A DNA stretch of 64,000 bases, taken from positions 2,170,001 through 2,234,000 of the forward strand of contig JAGTWJ010000002.1 in the NCBI GenBank assembly GCA_020064725.1, read 5' to 3'. This DNA is from Drechslerella dactyloides (taxonomy: Eukaryota; Ascomycota; Orbiliomycetes; Orbiliales; Orbiliaceae). Numbering within the stretch: the stretch's first letter is position 1; every line of letters starts with the position of its first letter. Made by a program: the position numbers and the translations under genes. A model generated the notes under the pieces. It made no database searches. It was not told the DNA's origin and saw only the letters and a program-made list of their open reading frames with translations. Positions 33,250 through 47,789 of the stretch are shown piece by piece.

Positions 33250-36200
33250 AAAGGACGAGTTTGGGCAGTGCGACGGGCTGCCGGGTGGTTGTGGGGTGGT
33301 GTGGGTTGGTGTGGAGGCGTTGATAAAGCGGCCCCGGAGCGTGTTTAATATGCCGCAGATTCGAGCGGGATATGACGTCGAAGCGTTGTGTGTTGGAGTT
33401 GAGTTTCCTGTCGACGTCTAGGAGCAGATATCGAGAGAATTATATAGAACCGGGCTGTTGCAGCGTGTAATCGGGTGAAGGCTTCTAGAAACAGGTTACT
33501 CCGCAAGGGGCAAAAGATAGTGGATAGTCGGCAGCTGGTGGCGTCGAAATGGCAGTCGTGATCTAACGTGCTGTGCAAAATGTTTCTCGTTTGGCTTGGA
33601 TTCACAACGGACTGACGTTGTCGTAGGATTGGTCGGTGGCCTGCTCTCACTATCTCTTCTCTTCTCTTGTCTTCTATGCTTCTTCTTCAGCGTCGATGGC
33701 TTCTGCTTCTCCCTAGTGCGCGGCTCCTACGCTATCACAGCGACATTGTGACGTCCCGAGTTTCTTCGAAGAAAAAAGACGGCTGGTGGGAGTTGGGTTA
33801 TATTGGTCGAGGGGAAGACAGGTGCGAGCTGGATGGTTGGAAGTGTGTCGGGCGACGAGGCTCGAGGTGTCGGATTGAAATGAAAGGCCCGTCCGGAGTG
33901 CTTGTTTCCTTCCTTTCGGAGTAGCGTGTGGACGAAATCCCGGCGTCAGGTTTACCTGGTCGACGAGACTGGAGCGGTGTGAAATGCGGACGGACAGCCA
34001 GCAGGGCGCAGGGCCAAAATATGTGTGTGCGTGTGTTGCTTAATAAGTAAGAACCAGACGAGCGGTGTAGTAGTAGTGCAGTGGTCCCGGGCAGCAAGAC
34101 AGCAGAAACGGAGGGAGTGAAAATGGAAACCGGCTAAACTGCTGGGAGGGCGGCGGGATTATATTGGAATCGTCTGCCTGCACTGGCCTGGCACCACGGA
34201 GGAGAAGAAGGAATAAGAAGAGGAAGAGCAGCAGGCTTTTGGGCTGGAGGTTGGTCCGGGACTCGAGCACTTGTACCGTCCAAGGCTGCGAGCTACGGCG
34301 CTGGTACCATGCACGCGGATGCAGCACTTCTTAGTAGTATGTATGGGGGCTGCGATTCTGCGCTAGCCAGCAGTTCTGGGAGCCGGAGCAGGAACAAGAA
34401 AATTGGAAGATTCGACGTGCGTGATGGATGGATGCACTATTCTGGATACTGCTGCTGGGACGGGCCTTCTTTGCTTCGGGTGACGACTTTGGGGAGCCAT
34501 CAACTGTGGCCCGCATCCGCTGACGCTTTCTCACATCCGCTACTTCACCACTTCTTCTCCAGCCAGCATCGTGCGTCTACAAGGACGACGCTCGGTACAT
34601 GCACGTCCACCTGTCCGCGTGTACTCAGTACGCATCCCAAGTACCGTCGGTACATTACGCTCAGAAAGAAAAGAACATCGACTTGACTGCCTGCTCGTGC
34701 TGGAGCCTTTTCCCAGGTCTTGCTTTTTCTTAGTATACGCCCCGCGTTTCTTTTTCCTCGCCCGCGTGTTTCTTTTTCCGGGCGTCCATTGCATGGCCTG
34801 CATCATCATCCATTACTTCACCGCTGCTCCATTTCCTGAGCCCGGCTGCTCACAAGACCCCACTCGCCCAGCCTGCCAGCCTGCCAGAGCAGCTCTGACA
34901 GAGCAGCGCGCCGAGCAGAAACACGACCAAGTCCCATACACTTCGAATAGCCCCCCCGGACAACAGGGCGAGTCCTTCCCCCCCCAAACATGGCCCGCGT
35001 CGTCGCCGTGGCCCAGACAGGTATCCCGTTTCTGACTTACCGAATTGGGCTTCGAGAAGTCCGGACGATGCGTCAGTCCTCGGTCAATCAAGACCATCGA
35101 ATCTCGTTCACGAATCACCGCTCGCAGACGTGCAGCAGGAGCAGGACTTCCTCGCAACATCGACTGCCACGGTAATGTACAACTATAGCACTCGCATCCA
35201 GCGCTGGCGTCGACGAGCGCCGGCGGGCTTCACGACCCGGCGCGATCATCGTTCCTGTGCCTTTGATCTTCTGCTGCTTCCGGCAATGATCTGTGCGACT
35301 TTAATGGGCAGGATGGCAACGAAGCGTGATTTGTGTTCGGAATACCGTGTACAGTACATTACAAACAACCATAGGACCCGTCCATCGTCTATTCTGTCTC
35401 CTCGCCAAGGGGGCTGACGCTGCTGCTGGCCTCGCAACGTTTCGAAATGCGAGCGATCATGAAATGATATGATGAGTGCGAACGGCCACGGTTACGGCCG
35501 TCACCGCTGTTTGCCGTCGACGGCGACTGCATGCATTATCTCCTTTCGCCGGTTTTCCCTCGCACATTCCGAGGCACGTCTCGATGTGCGTGCGAGTAAC
35601 AGACCAGCCAAGCTTCCGTATCCGACTGACGAGAAAATTTTAAAATGGGACGAAGGCGTGCTCAGGAGGAGGTCACGAGTGCCGCTGCTGTGCTCTGAAG
35701 CAGAAAGACTGACGGTTGCTCTGTCGGAGACTAACAGATGAAGAGCAGCAGCCTTGGGGTTTTTACTGAGGCTAGGAACCTTCCCCGGGTGGACATATAC
35801 CAGTTCGGTTCTATTGCATAAGAAAACATGGAAAACGGTTTTTTTTATTTTTTCTTCTCCTCAGGAGCCAGAGAAGTTTTGCTTCAACTTTGCAGGCAGC
35901 CGATGATTTCATCGTTGGGAAAATGCACGAATCGGACCGCGCCCTTGGCTCGATGTGCGGTTTGGCGAGCAGCATCTCATGCAGGTTTGTCCACCCGAAT
36001 CCCGGCGTCGTTCGACAGAACACACCACCAGCACTCTGTTTTTGACTGCCCGGGGGGCGGCTGCCCTCGCTCGATCGTAGGACATAGCTCGCTCTCGTGC
36101 CAACATCTGTCCCGATCCAGCAGCAACATTCCTCCGTAGCTGGAGAGCGGAAAGCGTCTAGTGGGGCAAGAGGGCGTCTCCAGTAACGATCGGTTTCGGT

Positions 36201-39200
36201 GCAATAGGCGACATTCTTTCGAAGGGGGAAAACTTTTGAAACGTTGGTCCAGTGGTGCCCCCCGTCGGCAAATTCTCCCGACAGGTGTGGAACCCTGAGC
36301 AGGAGCCTCTTTTCGATATCGATCGAACCTGCTTTTTTATTTTTCTTTCACGACTCGGATGCCTGATTCGCCGGAGCTTTACCCGGCAGAGTTGCGAGTT
36401 GCATACTTGCGTGTGCGTCGACGTTTTGTTAAGGGTCCTCCTCCTCCTCGCACACGGATTTTACAAGAATCCCGTCGGCAAGGGATGGAGGAAGCAAATT
36501 TTCTCAGGAATCCGAAGGATCTACATAACGTACATACAGCGCTATCGACACACAAGTACTCTATACAGACAGCGGCATTGCACATTGCAACGGCCTGTGA
36601 TCAATCGGCGCAGATGAGCAAGAAGGCTATTTTAGTGTCCTCCTCGTCGGAAGGACAGCCAGCTCCACGGCGGCTGCTATTCGCTCGAACGCAGCTGGAT
36701 CATCCGCCAACGCTCTTTCACCATACGAGGGAGTCCCATGTCCGGCACGGCGATGAACCTCCCTTCTCGAGCACGCGAGGGCTCTGATCAGTGAGGGCGG
36801 TGTCAGTGCCTAAACCACCCAGGGATGATGCCATGAGATGATCGCCCGTCCGTACAGGCTGTGTGCATGGCGAGGGCGAGACGGTCGACGGATGCTATTT
36901 TTCTTTTCGAGCGGTTCCACAAGGCGCCGAGGTCAGACTTCAAATCGACGGAATGTGGATAGTAGGTGAGCAAGAAGTTTATTTATATAATGTGGCTATC
37001 TGCTTTTGTTCGACGGCGGGAAAAAAGGGTCTACCATTTTTATCAATCTTTCGACACCTTGCTGTCAGTATCGCGATTCGATACTTCGCCCCTGCCAGAT
37101 CAATTGGCATTTAGCGCAGGGACTGGCCTGTCACACGCAGGCTGCCCCCGGGGCACCAGAGCAAGCGCCCAGGGGCTTGCCGGGTGCGTTTTTGCTTCTT
37201 GCAGCGGGTCATGGTCATGGTCTCTCCAGTCTGACTTTACTCCTCTCGATCGATGGAGCGAGCGAACCAGCAGCGGAGGGAGGCCACGTCTATCACCGCG
37301 CTGTGGATCCGAGGCAGGCCTCCTGACGCCTCTGATCGTGGCTCGCATTTGCGAGAAGTTGCAAGAGTCCTGAGCTGAGACCACCACCACTCACCACCAC
37401 CACTGACCACCAGTCCCATCCAATCTGTCTGAGCAAGTAGCAGCACGCGATCGAGCGATGCGACGCATTGACGCTCCATCGACGATTCGCGGGTTAAAAA
37501 TATAATGCTTTATTATACGGTGACTGGTCGTGTGGGTGAGCATCTTCGCTCCATTGCCCTCTTTGTGACCGTCTGTCTCTCTCGCCCAAGCGGCCTGTCC
37601 CTGCCCTTTTCCCCAGCCGGCGGGATTCCCAAACGGCGGCGACGTCATCGCGTTTGACGGCCTCGCGTACGCACCGTCAGCGTGTAATCTCATTCGTACA
37701 CGGTACACACACGCATGGTTCCCGAATGCGAGAGGCCGGTGTAAGTGTGTGTACATGGACATTACATTTGTCCACTGTCCCCATCCAGACATCCCATCCA
37801 AGCAAAAGCGTCGGGAGCGGACATGTCAGGCATGTGCATGAGTAGTAAGGGGGTGGTAGTGTTTGATTGTCATCCTGTCACGGATTATATAAGATGACAT
37901 CGATGCGGCGATGCTATACTACGCTGCCGGTGGGCTATATTATCGGGAAGGCTGGGATTGTTGGACTTGTCGTTCAGGTTTGTATGTGCGTATGTACGCA
38001 TACATATCATCCAACATGCGCAGAAACACACGTTTTGGCTGGCTTGGAGCGTGCGGCGGCGCCATGACGTCAAACGGTCAGGGATGGCTCCCGCCCGGAG
38101 GCAAATGGATGACCGCTCTCACAGACAAACAAACACACCGCTGTACAGCTATCGCATCACACTAGCGAGAATATCGTGATCCATGGACGCAGCGTGGGAA
38201 GGGTCTCCTTCTCGGCCCGGTTCCGGCGAATCGCAGGAGGACGATGGGCGATGTTGGATATTTCACATTCATATGCAGACGGCAATTTCGCACTCGGCCG
38301 TCGTGGGGGGAGCTGGTCGGTCGAGATTGCAAGCATCATATGAGCGAGTGCTTCCGATATCACGCCCTCTGTAAGTAATTTGACACGGATCCACGCCCGC
38401 ACAGCCACTTTTTGCATACTCATTCACGTCAGAGAAGGCGGGGGTTGTTCGAAAGTGAAAAAAGGACCGGTCTGATCTGCGGTTTTCCTATAGCTAATAT
38501 CATCCCGCACCGGATGCGATGAGCTAATCTATCTTTATGCTGCTGTTGGATGACAGTCATGTCAACGGGCCTTCTTCTTCCTGAAACCCGCCTCCATCCA
38601 GCATTCCTTCCTGGCGATAGTCAGACTATCATAAGATATGTCTGTGGCGAAATACAACATGACGATGAGGCGGGCAGATAGGCAGTGAAGGCAGGCAGGC
38701 AAGATTCTCCCCCCAGCTCGGATCAGCTTGAGCAATTAACGACTCGGAGATCGATCGTTGCGTTCTCAATTTCTCGGCGTCGCACCACCGTCGAGCACAT
38801 GCCGTTCGGGCTCGCCTTCGAGTTGCACGGAGCGAGGGAGCGAGTAAGTGCATACATACATCCACAAGTAGCCGAGTGAGAAAATGGCCTAGGTAAGTAA
38901 GAATTCAACTGAGCGGCGCACTCCGCCCGATATCCTCTGATCGATCTTACGTTACGTACGTACGCTCCGCTCGCGTTACGTTACGTCGCGCTGAGCTGCG
39001 CTACCGTACGCTTCGGCAGCAGGAATGAGAGACACAGGAAAGAAAAAAAAAAAAATCGCGCTTCGGTGGGAAATCATCGACTGAGCGAGTAGGTGAGCCA
39101 CCGATCCGTCCATCCCAAGCTGGCGATCCGCCATCGGGATGTTAGAAGGAGTCAAGTGAGGCTAGGAGGTTTCGTCGCAATGGTGAACCCTGGCAGCTAG

Positions 39201-42200
39201 GAGGAGGTCTTCTGCCAGTTACATTACCCCGCTCCAGCTTTGATCTGTCGGTCACAATCTGTGGTACATTACTATTGTCGAACTGGACTGCAGCTAGCTC
39301 CCATGCTACTACGAGTAGAAGCGTGAGGATAATCGGGGCAGAAATGCTGGTCCGGTCTCAGACTGCAGAAGTGCTGTAAGTCGGATGATGGAAGAACTCA
39401 GGTACCTGCGTGTACTTGTCTGAGAAGTATCTGTACGGAGCCCGAGTGTGCGCATTAGGATCCTGCCGGCTTCTTTCTCCGCATGAATCCTCAGCTGCGC
39501 GGCACTGCAGTAAGGTAAGGGACTGACTGGGTTTCCCTCGAGTGGCTTTTTCGACGGCGACATCGGACGAAAAACGAAGGGGAAAAGACCATGATGGCAT
39601 TTGCATTTGCATTTTTGCATATATTTTTCCAGGAGGCCCCCACTCTTTCATCTTTTTCGTAGGAGTCGAATCCACATATGTGTGTGATGGGATGCTTTTG
39701 TGCATATTTTCATACGGCACACGCTGGTGTACCGTCATGATGGTAGGTAGCTCGAGCTCTCGCCTTCGATTGATACCGGGTTTACCCAATCGCAAGTGCT
39801 GCTCGTCGCATAATATAACGGTTCAGCCAACCTCTACCAAGAAAAAGCCACAAACGAGCCAACAGGCGAGAAGACCCAGCGTAGTGAGTGGGGTTCAGCA
39901 CCAACGGCCGCTTATTGGCCGGATATCTCGTGATACTGCTACCACTTTTGCAAGTCAAGCTTTTGAAGCGAAAGGGCGTGCGCGATACGATCAAGCTTCT
40001 TGATTAGTGTAGGCTTACGGCTCGCTGCTAAGCTTGGGCGTGTCATGACAATGCTCAGAATTGGCCTCACTGTTGCAAATGGCGTAGTCGGCTTGCAGAA
40101 GAGGTGTGTAAGAGTCTGACCAGCATGGATGCCCAGTATGTGCGTTGGCTGACCTCTGACCGACCTGACTGTGATCGATCCTGTGAGGGCTCCGCTGTTT
40201 CGCGGGGGCGGAATGAGCTGACAAGTTTAATGACGATGGATCGTAGTACGTTTCTGCTAGCTGCCTGAGATATAGTATCGTCACGTCTGTATTTTACGGA
40301 CGACGTTTGCAGTGCATGACTTGCGGTTTAATTTGATTGGTGTAATAGAACTTGCATGTAGGCAGGCAAGCAAGCATACGTAGATGGACATGAATCTCAT
40401 GAGTCGTGGTACACGTATCCCGTCTATCAAATAACAAAACTCACGATCGATCGCCAGAACTCAATCGATGTAGCGAGCTCCATCTAGTTGTTTTTTTTAT
40501 CTTTTGTTTTAAATCGCGAGAGGTACACGTATCTCTTCCGGGTGAGGGTGGATAAATTGGAATATTCCGGGCGGCATCGTCTGCTGCGCGCCATCGAGCG
40601 AATCGAGTATCCTTCTGGAATTCGATCCGACGCACGCACTGCAGACCCTTGATCCACCAAAACCCTCACTCGCGCCTCTTGCCTATTTGCATCGTGTGCA
40701 TTAGTCTGCAGCGCAGCTCCCGAAATCGAAAAAATCCCAGGCAGCGAAGCTATAGCAGACGCACGTTGACCGCTCAGCTCTGATGCAGGTATAGTTATGT
40801 ATAATTTTGTGGGCACGAGCACGCAATAACATATACTTCTTATATGTTGTCAAAGTCCCTGCATCTCGCTCGCTGCTGTATAACGCCAAACCGGGGAGGG
40901 CAGGGCCCCAGCGTGAATACTGTCACTAGTTGGAAGAACGCGGACGGAATATCGTATCCGGCTCGGCGGCTGTGCCGTGTCGTGTCCGTCCTCGGCTCTC
41001 CGCCAGCTTTGTGGAGCCCGAGCGCAGGCAGGCCAGGCAGGATCAGGACACAGGCGAACCGATACCGATGCCGGTGCCGACAGGCATGCAAGCGGGGCTA
41101 TCTGGGAATATGTACGCCTGTAGTGTCCGTGGGTATCTCTCCTATTGTCCGCCATGCAAACGTGAGGCTTTAATTTGGCTGTAATATTACGGCCACGCAC
41201 ACGCACACGCTCACATACATGCACGATGCAATGGAGGTGCAAAAAAGCGAGCGAGTGAGCGAGAGCTAGCTAGCTTTTTTTGAGACGAGAAGGTTAAATG
41301 TCCAGTGCATTGAAATCCCAGTTGGACCCTTTCACAGAAAATACCGAGACGGGCCAAGCTGGAGGCTCGAAGCGGTTGGTTGGCGGGTAGCAGCTTCATC
41401 CCTATAGGGGCGGGCATGGCATTCGAGGCCGCCGGGTTCGTCCTTCGTTAATGCAATGCGGTCTCAGAAGCACGGTTTTCCGTACGTGTCTGAAGCTAGC
41501 TACCTAGCTACCCGCGTCTCAGCATTCGATACGGATATATATTGAATATAGCGATTCGGGGTATTTGTATGGATATGGTAATAACACACCGGTTGAAGAA
41601 GCTAGAAGTAGTGGCAATGGTGGTATGCCCGGACTTGCGTGCTCTTGACAGCGTGCTCTTGACAAATAGTTTGATAAGATGCGTCTACGGCTGACATAAC
41701 CGCATTGACAGCTGCCGAGATTATTCGCTGTTTCGAGATCCCGTCACCGTATTTCGTCGTATCGTTGACAGCTAGCGTTCTCCGGGCCCGTAGCTTGCAG
41801 GGCGATATTTCTAATTCTCGTCGTATGCGGAGAAGTTTACAAACTCGAGAATTTAAAGGGTCCCAATGTCTGCAGCTGAGGGTGGGCCCTGGCTTTCTCG
41901 TGACGGCGTTTCAGCTCGAGGATTCGAGAGTGTAATATTGGATCTGACTGCATGGAGCATTATCGCGGCCTCCTTATGCTGAGCCCAGCCGGAAGCCTCG
42001 CCCGCGGGCGGGCCTCTGAATCAAGCAGTTTCCAGATTCATGGCATATCTTGATACTGTTGTGGACCGGAAGATGAGGATTATGATAACATGTTTCGAAT
42101 GAGGATGATGAGGACGGTTACCGGTATGCCGTGCAGCTAGTTGCAGGTGCAGATGAGGCCACCCGCAAACAACATTCCTTCGCCGTTCGTCATCCGTCCT

Positions 42201-42734
42201 CCGAAAACCCTCGCCGGCCAGCTCTCCCTCTCCACCATCGTCACCCCGTCCCTGCGATCTCCGCCTGCTCCTGCCCGGGCTGCCGTCGCCTCTTAGCTCA
42301 GCTGGTTCAGCTGCTCCTCCGTTCACGTTCCCCTAGCTATACGCTCGCTCGCCCGCCTGGCTGTGCCCGTGAGATCGAATCCCATCGCCCCCTGCATGTG
42401 CGTCCCGTACCAAATCTTAATATCTGTGGCGCACGCAGACACTCTGTACAGTGTACACGCCTTATCTACCACCGCTCACTTGAACGCTCACTCACTCGCT
42501 CGCTCGCTCAACCTACAGCTCCCCACGTAAAACAATAAACCCCAAAGGGAGGACGCTCCGTCTGGGCAAATATCACTATATCACGCATCCGTCGATACAT
42601 CGCTGAAACTCCGCCCCTCCTCTGTCCCCCCCCGTTGCAGAATAGCTCCATCTGTCCATTCACCCCCGCCCTCACGTTAGTCAGGCTTCCCCGCCCGCCG
42701 ACGATCCGCCGCCGCAGGCGATCTCGCGGTCGCC
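33250..42734. other. About 9.5 kb without a recognisable gene, between divergent genes
   Basis: Normal GC with many small ORFs on both strands (at most ~155 codons), none with recognisable domains or a convincing multi-exon structure. Short simple repeats occur: CACCAC runs near 37380-37410, TACGTACGTACG near 38950, poly-A near 39043, and CTCGCTCGCTCG near 42493. It holds at least the promoters and leaders of the flanking divergent genes. A tRNA-like box pair near 42295 and 42370 was examined and rejected. Confidence 0.45.
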
Positions 42735-45700
42735 ATGTCCCAGCGATGGTCCACCAGCGAACATGCTGCGGGGTATTACGGCCAGCATGAAAATTCCGCG
42801 GCCGCCGCCTACAGCCCGCAGGCCCGGCAGGGCAGCCATGTGTCCATCATGAGCGCCCGCCGCGTGGCCGGCAGCCAAGCTTCTCCCGAACACGTTTACA
42901 GCCACGCTCTGCGGATCGGGTTCCTCAACTACCTGCTGCAGCCTCGCAAGCGGGTCGCCGTCACACCCGCGCCTGTCAAGGCCACCTCGTCGTACAGCAG
43001 CTCGGCCGGCGCGCTGCTCGCTGAGTTCTCCAGCGGCACCAAGTCGGCAAAGCTGCCCAAGGTCGATTTCGTCACCGTCCTGCAGAGGCGCCTGGAGGGC
43101 ATCGTTATCGGGAGAGAGCCCGGTGCGGATTTCAGGGACGCGCTGGTCAAGCGGACGTTCGCTGTGTTTCTGAACCAGCTGATAGATCCGGAGAGGCGGA
43201 AGGTCCTGACCAAGAGCCGCAGGGCGGAGGACATGATCCTCCTGTTCATCTCCCGCGCGACCAGCGAGCTGCAATTGGCCGTTACAACCGGTGGACTGGT
43301 GGGTGTGACGAGGGAGAACGTCGGGCTGTTGGTCGACCGCCACGTCGCCCTCTTCATCCGGTTGATAGTGCTATGTCTCAAGGACAATGGATGGGCCTCC
43401 GGGCACTCGGAGCTGGTGAACAAGCTGTCGACACTCGAGTCTCGAATGCTCGCACACGACAGGAATCTCGTCGACGCGCAGAGCACCACCCAAAAGCCGA
43501 CTCAGATCACCGAGGAGGTTCCGCTGTCCTACGATGTGCGGGAAATGCCATATGTCCAGACCGTCGCCCGTATATTCCGCATCTCGTTGACCCAGGCGCA
43601 AAATGACATCAATAGGAACCGTCAGGCCTGGAGTGACACTATCGCGATGAAGGAGCTCAAGTTGTACGGTGCAAGGATACACGCTGGCGCCAAAGCCACC
43701 CTGACAGCCGATGATTTCGATACCGACGAAGGCTACGACATCTGGAAAACCGGCGAACTGGAGTACATTCCACTAATGCAGGAGGCTATGGTGACGGCAA
43801 ACCCCGGTCTCGCCAGCATTGATATCAACGGGGACCAAGTGAACGGCTTCCAGGCACATACCGATGGCGCGGAGGGGATATTTACATTCATTCCCCCGAA
43901 CCCGAGGGAATACTTCCGTGTCCTGCTCAAGATGTGCTTCGATAACCACGCTGGGCCCTCCGCCGACAGCGAAAGCGACGAGTACCAGCCTCCCGTGCTC
44001 TCGTTCGAGGAACTTTCGCTCATAGAGGCCTGCGCGGTTCGATGGAGGATACCGGCGTTCTCGAAGGGTGTTATGATCCTCAGTCTGGTGAGGGAGATGT
44101 ACGCAGAGTCGAGAGCGGACCTTGATACTATCGACAAGTCCTTCGAGTACCTCAAATCGTCTGTCGCAACGGCGTGGGGGAGCTGGACAATCCCGGATGT
44201 AAGCATGTGGATGACCGCAAGGCGCTTTATATTTGACTGTATTTGGCTAACATGGGATAGCAAAACCTCCAACGAAAAAACCTTTCCTCCCTCTACGATA
44301 ATATCCTGAGGGAGCTGTACCATGCCGTGATGCAGTGCTTTGATGCGAAGCCGCCGTCGCTCGACGAGTACATGTACATCCTTACGAACCACCTCTACCC
44401 GAACCCGCTCTTCTCCGCAGGCAAGGATCTGGACACATTTATCGGATCTGTCAAGGATGGTTTGAAGGTTCGCGCGGAGGAGGTGTATTCTGGGTTCACA
44501 AAGGCGATCCCCGAAAACAGAGAAGAATGGGACATGTACCACATTGTAGAGCTGGGTAAGAAGCTCATCGGGTTGATCAAGCGGCTGTCGAAGAGATTCC
44601 CGGAGCCGATTCTGGGCAAAGTCAAGATTGATTTCTTGACTATCGAGGGCATTTTCCCGCACTTTGCCGAGGACTCGGAAAACATCATCAAGGGAATTTT
44701 CCGGGCATCACAGGAGAGGGGTCAAGAGCTGGAGATCCAAGACGCTTTCGACATGTACCAGAGTCTGGTCGAAGTTCGAGACATCTACGACCAGGTCATA
44801 AAGTAAGTCACGGCGATGGCAATAGTACTTTCTAGTGATGAATGCCTTGCTAATCAGCTTCTGTTAGGGCACCCTTCCCCTTCGACATTGAGCAAATGAT
44901 CAACAACTTCGTCTGGCGGTGGCTTGGCAACATCGACGTAAAGGTTATAGAGTGGGTCGAGAATGCCCTGCGACAGGACGAATTCAAAGTCAAGTCTGAG
45001 AACGGATCGACGTCGAACGAACGGCACTCGATATCGGTGGAGGACGTGTTCCGGTCGTTCACACAGAATGTCAAGGCTCTCAAAGACCTGAACTGGGCGG
45101 ACGAATACCAGGAGGCGAAATTCTTCACTGCGCTCTCGAAGTCTATCGGCACCGGGTTGATGCACTACTGCGAGAAGGTCGAGGCCATCTTCAGGATGGA
45201 GATGGACCGCCTGACGCCCGAGCAAGAGGCAGCCAGGAACAAAACGCAGAAGGAAAAATTACTTGCATATTTCAACAGTAAGGAGAAGGTCGAGCCGTTC
45301 AATTTCTTGCCCGAGGTACGAGTGGAAACCTTCCGAAGCATTATTTGAGTGGCGGATACTGACAATTTTGGTACTTTGTAGACCTGCGTCAAGTTCAACA
45401 ATGTTGAGTACGCCATCCACCAGCTCGATCTGGTAGGAAAGTCAATCGACGTGGACCGCTGTGCCGAAATCATCGGCAAGCACACGCCAGTTTACCAACC
45501 CAAGAAGCAGTCGTCGAACAAATATCTCTTCACGATCAAGATTGTAGAGGCCGAAGACCTCAAGGCATGCGACATCAACGGTTTCAGCGATCCGTACGTC
45601 GTGCTCGGCGACGAGTACCACAAGCGGCTTGCGAAGACGAGGGTAATCTATACGACACTGAATCCGCGGTTCGAGGAGACTGTTGAAATCACAACAACTG

Positions 45701-47069
45701 GGCCGGTGCTGCTCACTGCTACGATCTGGGACTACGATACTGTCGGAGAACACGATTACGTTGGCAGAGCACCGATCAAGTTGGACCCGTCGTACTTTGG
45801 CGACTATGAACCAAGGGTATGGTTCTTCTCTGTGGCTGTTACTTGAGGAGCTTGCACTAACTCGGTGGTTTGTAGGAGTTCTGGCTTGACTTGGACACCC
45901 AGGGCCGTTTGTTGCTTAAAATTAGTATGGAAGGCGAGAGAGATGATATTCAGTTTTATTTTGGCCGTACGTTCAGGACGCTGAGGCGCACGGAGAGCGA
46001 CATGGCGCGGCAAATCACAGACAAGGTACACTACGCACTGAAATACTTTTTTTTTCTACCATGGCGGCATACTAATATTTTCATTGCGGTAGTGCTCTCC
46101 GTTCATCAAGCACTGTCTGTCGCGGCAGGCGCTCAAGTCGATTCTCAACCCGGGTATATCCATCGCGTCGGTGTCGAGTTACTTTAGTCGGACCGGCTTC
46201 GGCTCGAACCGGCCACAGTCGATGGTTAAGACGGGCCCGACAGACGAGGATGTCGCGAATGCGCTGACACCGCTGTTCACGTATTTCAATGAGAATTTCG
46301 AAATCCTCGACAAGACCCTGACCCACCATGCTCTGATTAGTGTTATGACCAAGCTGTGGAAAGAGGTGCTTGCGACGATCGAGGCGATGATGGTGCCGCC
46401 GCTGTCAGACAAGCCGTCGAACCAGAAGCCGCTGTCGAGTCAAGAGATGGATGTTGTGTTCAAGTGGCTAAAGGTAGATACTCTCGCCCGCCCCTTGACA
46501 TGCGGTCGAGGAAGCGTATACTGATACTTTTTTTTGTGTAGTTGTTGTTTGAATTCTTCTCCGCGCCGGATGAGCACGGCGTGTCTACGGGTGTGAAGGT
46601 CGACGTCCTCAGATCACCCAAGTACCACGATCTTCAGTCCCTAGGTTTCTGGTACACCGAGACTTCGGAGAATCTTATCCGGACGTCGGAGCGTATTGCT
46701 GCGCAAAACAATGCGAAGATTGCCGAGAAGCAGAAGAGCCTACAGCTCGGCCCCCCTGGCTCCGGGTCGCTGCTGCTCGGGGTGCCGACCACCAGGCGGA
46801 CCAAGTCGGTGATGAATAATCGCAACCTGGGCACGATGCGGAAGGCGAAGGAGGAGAAGCGCAAGGATGCGCAGGCGGAGGCCAGCGACGACATGATCTT
46901 GCGGATTCTGCGGATGCGGCCCGAGGCTGCGGGGTATCTGCGGGCGCGATCGCAGCAGAAGGAGCGGATCGCGGCGCAAAAGGCGGCGGAGCAGATTGTC
47001 GCGCAGAGCATAAATGCGGGCGCCGGGAGGATGACGGCTGGCGGGGTGAGCGGGCTGGGTAGGAGATGA
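42735..47069 (+). CDS. C2/MUN-domain protein related to UNC-13/Munc13 (fungal DUF810 family)
   Basis: Seven exons (42735-44198, 44261-44802, 44868-45315, 45382-45816, 45876-46025, 46093-46473, 46542-47069) give 1315 aa. All six introns are 59-68 nt, GT...AG, and every junction keeps frame. The N-terminal region has SHALRIGFLNYLLQPRK, VKRTFAVFLNQLIDPERRK and DRHVALFIRLI blocks typical of fungal C2/MHD proteins. A long alpha-helical MUN-like region follows. The C2 domain spans about 866-960, with Asp residues in ACDINGFSDPYVV and IWDYDTVGEHDYVG placed as Ca2+ ligands. The second MHD-type region follows, then a basic tail. Family members (UNC-13/BAIAP3 in animals, Git1 and Ync13 in fission yeast) act in vesicle priming and exocytosis or in nutrient signalling. 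Role here inferred. Confidence 0.9.
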
Positions 47070-47789
47070 ACGGCGCTCCGTTTCTTTCGTTCGCTCTTTT
47101 ATATTCTCTGCTTGCCATGTTGCGCGGAAATTTGCCTAGTACGCTTACTGGCCGAACGACTGATTGATTCATTGATTTTCATTGATTGACGAACATTTGC
47201 TCCGGACGAGCTTTCTGGCGGCGTTTGGGGCGGGTTCCTGGGAGCTAACTAACAAGTACCTAGGTAGCTGAGGGTTTAAACATAGCGCTTACCGTCGTTT
47301 TTGCATGTCGCCGTTTCTTCTTTTCGTTCCGCGTTTATATGTATCTGGCTGTACACCTGTCTGTCCGTCTGTCATTGTGCATCCAGCGTGTAGTCGAGCA
47401 TCGTGCAAGCATGCGTATTTGTCCGCCTGTCTGTTCTGTTTTGTTCGTCCAGCTATCATGAATGCCAACGTTAATGACCACAATGTTAATCATCATGGCC
47501 AATTGAGGCTCTGTCGCGATAATCGCAGAGTGGGTTTAGCGGGAAGTCGACCCGGCCAATGGCTGTCGCTTAAGATTTTTCTTCCCTCTCGCTTGCGCAT
47601 TCCGCCAACCTGAACTTCAACCACACCTTCAACGGCCGACCATCACGACTTGCGATTGCAGCTACCTACCCGCCTGCCTATCTGCCACACTCTCTTCTCG
47701 TCGCTGGCTAAACAAGGGTTGAATACACACTGTATCGACTCGCACGAGTACATCCTCGATACGTACAGCGGCACCCCGCGCGCGCCGCA
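47070..47789. other. Intergenic region between the C2/MUN gene and RPA43
   Basis: About 720 bp with no gene, in tandem arrangement. It probably contains the 3' end of the upstream gene and the promoter of RPA43. A CCTAGGTAGC palindrome-like string occurs near 47260. Confidence 0.5.

Noticed and set aside
42290..42390. tRNA-like signals: TAGCTCAGCTGG (box A) and GATCGAATCCC (box B)
   Set aside because: The boxes are about 76 nt apart, the would-be acceptor halves do not pair and the T stem has a mismatch, so no cloverleaf can be drawn.
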